DNA of 64,000 nucleotides from Juglans regia. Its lineage: Eukaryota; Streptophyta; Magnoliopsida; Fagales; Juglandaceae. Each line of letters starts with the position of its first letter. The first letter of the stretch is position 1. The stretch is from the NCBI RefSeq assembly GCF_001411555.2, contig NC_049905.1:14322586-14386585 (forward strand), given 5' to 3'. Below, piece by piece: positions 56,511-64,000 of the stretch. The position numbers and the translations under genes were made by a program. Under the pieces are notes generated by a model. The model had not been told where the DNA came from. It searched no databases and was given only the letters and a program-made list of their open reading frames with translations.

Positions 56511-59500
56511 TGTAACGCCCCGGTCCAGCACGGGTTGGAGAGTTACTTCCTAACACTTAAACTCACCTTTCAACAATATAAAAAAATAGACTTCAAATTC
56601 CCAATATCATATAGAAAATTTGATTCAAGCCACTATACTTAAATCATCTCACCCAAAGCCTCAAAATCTTGATCCTCAGCTGAACCATCGAAATATCTGA
56701 AAGATATTATGGAGATAAGGGGTGAGTTATCAACAACTCAGTAAGCAGAGAGCATATACTAGCATGTAAACATGAGTATTTATAAAGTTCGGTATGCAGA
56801 ACAAGACATTTACTTTCAGAATGCAGAAACAACATATTTTCTTTCAGAATGTATAAACAAAACTTGTTACAAAACATCAGAGCAAAATTTTCAGAAAAAA
56901 GACAAACTTGTTCTAAAAAAGAAAGTCCTTTGGCATATCCAAACTGAAATATTATATTCATATCATCTCATAGCATCACATCAGGACAAATACCATGTTT
57001 AAACCCCGTGGTAGGGTCATAAACCACCATTATACCAGTGGCTGGGCCGTATACCATGTTTCACCCCCGTGTGTGATGCCCCGACTCCCACGTATAGGGA
57101 CGCGAGAATCGTGACGTCGGGATGATGACAATATGGGTCATGCATCCCAACAAAATGTGCTCAAGTGTGTGCAACATGCAAAAGTGCACAACAAAAGTCG
57201 CAGCGGATAATATAATAAGTCAACTAAGTACCAAAAATTTAAATACAAGTATCCAAAATAATTTACCTTTAAAAAGTTATACAGTCATCCCAAATATATT
57301 ATTACAAAAGATAAATACATAAAAGAGTAGGATAACAAATTTCGATACACGAGAGCAATCCCAGATCGCTCTTCTAATGGAGCCAAAGCCTAAGACTCGT
57401 CATCCTCATCTGCATCAAAATCTGCGATATCATGAAACGGTACCGCAGGTAAGTAATAATCCGAACATCCCTCGAGATAAAAACGCATTAAAGCAACCAA
57501 CTAACAGCTCCTAAAATCTCATTTTTCCGAAAACAAGTATTTTTCCAACACACGCTTAAAATCCCATTTTTAGCCAAAACGTAAAATCCAACATTTTTCC
57601 AACAAATGATTTACACAAAATCCAACCATTTATCTGACACTGTAGGCGGGAATCACAGGCGGGACTATACCACCATCCCTACCGTAGGCGGGAATCACAG
57701 GCGGGACACAACCACCATCCCTACCGCGTGCTGAAAATCCCGTTTTCAAATAAATACATGAACATGCATGCAATCATGCGAAAACCCAGTTTTCAGTTAC
57801 AAACATGAACATGCATGCAATTGCAATGAACACAACATGACAACAGTATCCAACAACCAACAATGTCAACACAATCCAATCAATCAAACAACTTCATTCT
57901 CCAATCCATCCAACCCCCGTACTCCTCGGACTCAGTCCGGCAAAACCAGTCAATAATCCAATGCAGTGTAAAGTGTTAGTGCAAAAATACATTTAAATCA
58001 CAAGAGTTATTTGGAAAATACTTACAGCGTTATATAATAATTTCTAGAGGATCACGGAGGTGCCAGAAGTGGAAATGCAGCTGCAGAACAGTGCCAAATG
58101 CACTGTGGCTGTGGGTCTCAAAGACCCATTTTTGAACGGGTGCAAACGAAAACTCGAGATTAATAGGGTAGGGCCTAGGGAGGTCGGTGAAACTATTGGT
58201 GATGAGGGTTGGCCGTGGGTGGCGGCGTGGGCGGCGGTTGAAGACCAAAAAGCCCACAACGGAAATGTTGATGAATGTGCTTCACCGGTGACGGATCGGA
58301 GTTGGGGTTGGGTCCAATGGATTGCTAAGAGGTCGAGGATGAATTGATGAGAAGATGGTGGCCGGAGGTGGCACGATGGCGGCGCTGGAGCGAAGATGAC
58401 GTTGCTGCTTGAAGGGCTGGTGGTGGCTAACGGCGGCGCGAATGGAGCTGAGGTTGGTGGGGTGAGGTCGCCGGCGGCTGGGGAGGCCAACGGGTTGGGC
58501 GATGACTGTCACCGTCGGCTCGCGGTGGCGGGCTGGGGGAGAGGGGCGACGCACGGGAAGAGAGAGGGAGAGACATCGCACGCATGGGAAGCAGAGGGGA
58601 AGAAAGAAAAAAGAAAAAGAAGAGAAAAGAAAAAGGAAGAAAAGAGAAAGAGGAAAAGAAAAAGTGAGGGAAAGAAATGAGGTTCAATCCTCACATCTTG
58701 GGTCACAAAAATGATCCAACGGAAACGATTTTAAAACCATAAGTAAAATAAAATAATTCAAACGTAATGATTAAAATGAAAATAAATAATTAAACCCAAC
58801 AATAAGTTAATTTAATTCGAGAAGAAATTTAAACGCATAACAATAATTAATTTAGAGAAAGCATTTCAAAAATAATTTTCGTAAACAAAAAATCATAAAA
58901 ATAATCCAATTAAAAATCCAATAATTTTAAAATAAAAGAATAAATTTTTTAATCAATAAAAATAATTCCTTCATTAAAAATACACTAAAATACGGGGTGT
59001 TACACCGTGGTAGGGTTATAAACCACTATTATACCCGTGGCTGAGCCGTATACCATATTTCACCCCGTAGTAGGGTTATAAACCACCATTATACCCGTGG
59101 CTGGGCCGTATTCCATGTTTCTCCCATGTGGTAGGGTTATAAACCACCATTATACCCGTGGTTGGGCCTTTACAGAAACAGAACGGAACATCATCGGAAC
59201 CAGATCACATTCAAATACAGAATCAGAACATCATGCCAAGGTTTTCAGATGACTCATCATATCAAAACAAAATACTGAATAGCTTCAGATCATTTCATAT
59301 GTTCGAAATAAACAGAATCCAAAACATCTTCATTTATTCATAGCAAAAACTTTTAGATTTTCATATTTGCTCCTTTTGCATAGTTCAGAAACAGAACGTG
59401 CAAAATTAGCTCATGTCTATACCAGTTATGACAGAAAATAATTTCTCTTATATAGAATTTATGCATATGCAGAACAACCATTTGAGGTCGTTTCATATTT

Positions 59501-61401
59501 CTTTTCAAACAAACATGCATATTTTCAAAATCAACCTTATTTCATTTCTTTTATGCAAAACTAGTATATGAATCCCGCTTACCTAGACTTATTAGCTTTT
59601 CAGAATTTTCCTCAAAATGTCGAACAATTAACAATCGTCACCTATAAAATAATTAAGTATTTCTCGTAAATTTTCAGTCAACCACTTATTGCGATATTTA
59701 ATCCTAAACTTCTAAAATAACCTATTTAATTTCTCAAAACTTAAAATTCTCATAATTCCCAAAATACCCTCATTTTCCCAAAACCATCAATATTCACTTA
59801 AACGAATTCATACCGAATAAGAATTTAATCAAGCAAGTATTAAAATAACTATAAAACTAAAAAAAATTAATATTCGAAATATTTAAACATTTTATAAATA
59901 CAAAGAATACATTGGTTACTAAAATTTCCATAAAATAAGTCATGAAAAACTCCTCTTAAATAAAAAGTAGGTTTACTTCCTTTAATTAAAAATATTATTA
60001 AAATACAAATATAATATTTATTGAAACTTGAAGCAAAACTCATTTAAACATAAACTCCAAAAATAAAACTTCTCACCCGAAAACATTAGGTTAAACCTAC
60101 CTTCCATATATATATATAATATATATGTATGTGTATATATATATAAATAAGGTCAAAACTAGTAGGTACCCAACCTAGTTTAAAACTTTCCATATATATA
60201 ATGTATATATAAAGTACGTATATATAGTTCATAAGCATAAACCAAACCAACAAACATACAGGATTAACACATGCGGCGGCAGGAACTTACCCAAGGGAAA
60301 CCGAGGCACGCGTCGAGGGTGAGGTGCGACATGGCTAGCTGGAGGGACTGCAGTGGCGCGGCTGAGGAGCAAGAGTGCGGCGGAGATGCCGATGAGTTGA
60401 GCTGAGCACGAAAGCAAGAAAGAGAGAGAGCAACTGAGAGAGAGTGGGAGGGTGATAAGCAAAAGGAAAAGTGATGGGAGAACGGAGAACGGAGAGAGAG
60501 AGTGATCACGGCATGTGGAAGAAGATAATATCGAGATGAAGAGAGGGCTGCACGGTGGCGACGCGTAGTGGCTCCGGACAAAAAAAAAAAACACTGAGCT
60601 GTTGATGCTCTATTTTCAGGAGTTAAAACAGAGTACGTCGTGTGTTCCTCCTTCAATGGCTGGCGACGGTGGTTGGCTTTCCGTGGTGGTGAGGACGGCT
60701 GGAGGGTAGTGCGCTGATGCACAGAGGAGTTGCTATCAATGAGTTCGGGTGGCAGAGCAACTGTGTCACGGAGAATCAAACTGGGTTTCGCTACGGGCTT
60801 GGTCAGTGCTATCACATGGTGGTTTCCGTCGTGCGGATGTGGTTCGTGTGTTTCGGGCTGGGCTCGATCGTGGCAGTGGCTGGGGTGCTGCGTGGCTGCT
60901 GGTCTTCAAGTGGGTGTGAGGACGTGCACTGAAGTTGGACGGTGGGAGGGCATGCAACGCTGCGGTTGCTGACTCTAAGGCAGTGCACGTGTTTCGTGGT
61001 GTAGGAAGCCAAAGGTGGATGGTTGTTCTGCTGAAGAGGAAGAGAGAGTGTGCAAGACGTGTTGAAGGTGAAAATATAGAACAAAAACTGATAAAAACCC
61101 TAGTGAAATAAAAGGTAGAAAAACTGCCGTAAGCAAGTACTTGCCGTGAATGTCGTAGGGATAGGAACGTGCAGCGGAGAAAACTGAAGTCTGACGTCAA
61201 GAGTGAACCTAGTTAAGGGAGGTTCTACGTGTGATGTCTAAAAAGAAAAAGAAAAAAAAATAGTTGAAACCTTAAGAGAAGAAGAAAAAAATACTAATAA
61301 TAATAAAGAAACGTGCGTGAAATGTGTACCACAAAATATATAAAGTAAAACAAATAAGAAAAAAATCGAACACGAGTTTCGGGTTGGACCAGGGTGTTAC
61401 A
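56511..61401 (-). mobile_element. Family-B solo-LTR-like element, complete, with nested family-C insertion
   Basis: Plus-strand ends TGTAACGCCCCGG and CCAGGGTGTTACA, flanked by TCTTA at 56506-56510 and 61402-61406. The host sequence is continuous across the site when compared with 8480-8500. Without the nested copy the length is about 2.95 kb. I place it on the minus strand because that orientation begins TGTAACACCCTGGTCC, close to the start of family-A copy 2, with a CT-rich/GC-rich stretch (61100-60280) in the corresponding place. No coding capacity. The GAGTT/AACTC stem (56724-56739) lies near its 3' end. A solo LTR is the simplest explanation. Confidence 0.8.
57072..59004 (-). mobile_element. 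Family-C solo-LTR-like element, 1933 bp
   Basis: Plus-strand ends TGTGATGCCCCGACTCCC and ACGGGGTGTTACA, flanked by CCGTG at 57067-57071 and 59005-59009. It sits in a short-repeat tract (CCGTGGTAGGG units) of the family-B element. Contents: two units built on GTAGGCGGGAATCACAGGCG at 57643-57690, a GC-rich segment (58050-58560) and a GA/AAG-rich tract (58560-58680). No recognisable protein; frames in the GC-rich part overlap on both strands. Orientation is inferred from the TGTAACACCCC start on the minus strand. Confidence 0.8.
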
Positions 61402-61864
61402 TCTTAATTTAAGTAAAGATTAAAAAAATTTAATATGAGAATTAATATTTAACAATTAATAAGTATATATAATATATTCATACTAATTTAGTTAGAATAT
61501 GATTATTATTCAAATTATAAGTATAGAATAAAACTTAATCTTAAAAAAAAAAAAAACTTAACTATATATAAAGTATAATACTTTTTTGATATAGAGTGAG
61601 ATCAAAGACGGGGCTGGCCATTAGATCAGTAAATAGCAAGACAGTTTTAGTGGGAGGATTGATCTCTTTTGTTTTCAAAGTAATGTTCAAACCTCCTCCA
61701 TGATTGTTTTACAAGTAATAAATATATAGAGGACTGACTAGCTAGCTAGCTTCTTGATCACGTTATAATTGCATACCTTCATTTGTTGCGTTTATGGCTA
61801 TGAAGTGGGCTGTACATATCTTCAGACATTGATATAGGTGTCCATTAAGTGAGTCTCAGTCGTA

Positions 61865-62030
61865 TGGGCCTCTACTGATAGTCGTGGTTACATTAAGTGT
61901 CCATGTCGAGAGTGTAAAAAATTGTGTGCAATAGGTTTGAATGAAGTTGAAAGTCATAAATTTATGAACGGTATGAATATGGGTTGGATGAAGTTGAAAA
62001 TCATATATTTGGATGAAGTTGAAAGTCATA
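61865..62030 (+). pseudogene. Transpos_assoc fragment of a CACTA transposase
   Basis: Encodes DSRGYIKCPCRECKKLCAIG and NEVESHKFMNGMN, nearly the same as residues in the Transpos_assoc domain of CACTA-1 (10186-10290). It then repeats the segment GGATGAAGTTGAAAGTCAT two further times and is lost in AT-rich sequence. No start codon or downstream domain remains. Confidence 0.82.
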
Positions 62031-62182
62031 CAAATTATGACCCTCAGATGATGTTATTCCAAAAAATTATTACTATAAGTATATATATAGTGCATTATAT
62101 ATATAATGTATTATATACATTATTATATATAGACTACATATAATACTCTTATATATATATAATACACTATATATATTTACAA

Positions 62183-63232
62183 GTTGTTGGAGATGGATGC
62201 CCAAATATATACACTAAAAATAAAGAAGAATTTAAAATTAACAAATAATATATCAACCAAGATTATATGAAAGAAGAAAATCGTCACAAAAGATTTGTAT
62301 TTTTCTCAACTTTTACATAAATAGAAAAATATTATATTCAAGAAAAATATTATGAGTATTTAGAGAAAATACAGATTAATATACATTTCTTTACATGGTT
62401 TAAGATCTACTAATCAATCGATTAAAGAAGAGAATAATCAAATTGTTTATGAAGAATACTCTCATTTTGAAGTCATTAAGTTCAACCAGAGAAATACTGA
62501 AATATTGGCTTCGCACCTTCTAGTTATCATACACTCAGATCTGTTCTTATATCAGTCTCTCGGAATAAATCTCAAAATTTTGACACTAGATCTTTTGACA
62601 CCAGATCCCAGAGTCTTGACACACAGGTTCGGGGAATTATGAGTTTAGGATATATATATATAGATACTATATATATACTAATATATTTTTATAGTATATA
62701 TATATATATATATATATAAATTTTGTTGTTAGTTTTATTAATTATATATTATTGATTCATATATATTATATAGTATATATACTATATTATTATGTTTTCA
62801 TTTAAAGTATTATGCTATCATACTATATATATATATAAAATATAGTATATAACATACTATACTATATTATAAAATATAATATATATATATACTATACTAT
62901 AATATAGTATAGTATGTTATATAGTATAGTATATAATAACTATATTATATACTATATATAGTCCAGATTACTCACCTTGGCATCTATCTAACATAATCCT
63001 AAAAATGAATATTTTTCTCCAACATATTCACAAGCGATTGGAGATGATGTCCAAATACACACCTTGAATAAAGAAGAATTTAATAAGTAACAAAGAATAT
63101 CTTGAACAAGCGGGTTATATAAAAGAAGAAAATAGTCACAAAAAGTTAGTATTTTTCTCAACTTTTCAAAAATAAAAAGAGATTATATTGAAGAGAAATA
63201 TTATGAGTATCTAGAAAAAAATACATATATAT
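62183..63232. repeat. Direct repeat pair of about 200 bp flanking about 650 bp
   Basis: 62183-62385 and 63033-63232 are similar in the same orientation (both with TTGGAGATG near the start, AAAGAAGAAAAT, TTTTTCTCAACTTTT and ATATTATGAGTAT). The interval includes a unique segment (62390-62640) and long (AT)n tracts (62650-62960). It could be a small LTR-type element (TRIM) or a segmental duplication; no primer site or terminal duplication is visible. Confidence 0.55.
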
Positions 63233-63257
63233 AATTATTATATTAATAAATACTAAT

Positions 63258-64000
63258 TATTGAATAAAAGTAACGTTCGAATGTTAATAATATATTCTCA
63301 CACGATTTCCTCATATCTGTGATGATCTTTCCACATTCGAACGTTTCAATTTAATGTTCGAATGTTAATGGAGGTATATGAGAGGAAATTTTCATGTTCG
63401 AACGTATAATTATAATACGTTTGAACAAGAGAATAAAAATGCAGGAAATTTTTCGCTTGATTTAGGCACCTCTGTGATGATCTGAAACGTTCGGACGTTA
63501 AAAATTTAAGTTCGAACGTGAGAGGAAACGTTTGAACGTAAATTTTTTTAACGTTCGAACATGAAAATAAAAATACGAGAAATTTTCCACTTGATTTAGG
63601 CACCTCTGTGATGATCTGAAACGTTCAGGCGTTAAAATTTTACGTTCAAACATTAGTCAATGAAAATCATTGGGAATTTATAAATATTTGAACGCTAAAT
63701 TTCTTAACGTTCAAATATGAAAATAAAAGTGCAGGAAATTTCCCGCTAGATTTCAGGCGCTATCATAGAAAGATATGTTCGAACGTGTATAGAAAACATC
63801 CGAACGTTCACCGCAGAAAACTTATACGAGTTTTCTAGCATTCGAACATCATCTAAAAATTGGGCGGGATAATATAACGTTCGAAAGTACAACTTAAACG
63901 TTTGAACATTTTATCTGATAATTTTATGATTGAATGAATCTGCACACGGGAGGAAGCAGACTCATTTCTGTTGCTTCTCCCGTGCGCACAATAGAGATAG
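63258..64000. repeat. CACTA subterminal repeat array, cut by window end
   Basis: Numerous ACGTTCGAACG-like motifs in both orientations, with two larger direct repeats of about 130 bp (both containing TAGGCACCTCTGTGATGATC, near 63463 and 63597, and a third diverged copy near 63740). The motif is shared with the arrays at 26690, 51130 and 54130. The rest of the element lies beyond the window. Confidence 0.7.

Larger units (their letters stand above)
56215..62040 (+). mobile_element. CACTA-3 fragment (5' region, related to CACTA-1)
   Basis: The block 56230-56510 joined to 61402-61580 is similar to 8150-8700 of CACTA-1, including TTTGTGAGTTTATGGTGTT, AATTAATATGTGTA and TATATAATATATTCAT. It is followed at 61865 by a Transpos_assoc-coding fragment. 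It is interrupted by a family-B element at 56511-61401 with a TCTTA duplication. The rest of the transposase is missing after about 62030, where AT-rich DNA begins. Confidence 0.7.

Noticed and set aside
58044..58687. Frames in the GC- and GA-rich part of family C and in family B (60229-61200)
   Set aside because: Same reason: low-complexity, multi-frame openness inside a coding-less repeat.
1..64000. tRNA or rRNA genes, organellar or bacterial insertions
   Set aside because: Looked for conserved tRNA arms, rRNA blocks and dense intact frames and saw none.

Overview
The window is plant nuclear DNA and is almost entirely transposable-element (TE) sequence. The evidence is a plant L1-type LINE with a C-terminal zf-RVT plus RNase H region, several CACTA (En/Spm) transposase remnants with plant-specific domains, hAT, Ty1/copia and Ty3/gypsy remnants, Tourist-like MITEs, and plant-style GT-AG introns. 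I see no host gene, rRNA, tRNA or CRISPR array. A woody eudicot seems likely. The GAGATGAGATGAG-rich MITE recalls ones I associate with Fagales/Juglandaceae, but that is a weak memory-based guess.

Layout. 1-2.2 kb: two pieces of a coding-less repeat (family B). 2.2-3.5 kb: a Ty3/gypsy LTR, primer-binding site and broken gag, cut by a 5'-truncated LINE (3.5-7.6 kb) that still has nearly all of endonuclease-RT-RNase H but with stops, frameshifts and a mutated RT active site. 7.6-27.4 kb: a large CACTA element (CACTA-1) with a tnp2 pseudogene (10.1-19.2 kb) and a TNPA/Ptta-like pseudogene (19.3-26.5 kb). It ends in ACGTTCGAACG-type subterminal repeats and a recognisable CACTA terminus at 27372. 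Each of its two genes is interrupted by a roughly 5.5-kb element (family A, copies 1 and 2) bounded by perfect 5-bp target-site duplications (TSDs). 27.4-33.4 kb: a MULE-type MITE, a copia gag remnant and a hAT pseudogene. 33.4-45.8 kb: a third family-A element on the minus strand (copy 4) with a fourth (copy 3) nested inside it. 45.8-48.2 kb: a minus-strand LINE remnant. 48.3-51.0 kb: a minus-strand CACTA tnp2 pseudogene (CACTA-2). 51.1-54.6 kb: a probable non-autonomous CACTA-type element carrying a Transposase_32-like gene. 56.2-62.0 kb: a fragment related to the 5' part of CACTA-1, interrupted by a family-B element that contains a family-C element. 63.26-64 kb: another CACTA subterminal region, cut by the window end.

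Most interesting signal. Families A, B and C have no detectable coding capacity, yet share termini (TGTRAYRCCC...GGGYRTYACA) and 5-bp TSDs, so they look like solo LTRs, in family A of extraordinary length (about 5.5 kb). All four family-A copies carry (i) a run of five consecutive hairpins near the 5' end with base changes on one arm mirrored on the other, and (ii) an 85-90-bp minisatellite whose unit is itself two hairpins, again with mirrored changes. This points either to selection for folded RNA/DNA or to symmetric methylation-driven decay, and the two can be told apart by alignment.

The ORFs here are TE remnants and I found none that looks intact. No element in the window appears able to move on its own protein, although the MITEs and family-A/B/C elements could be mobilised in trans.
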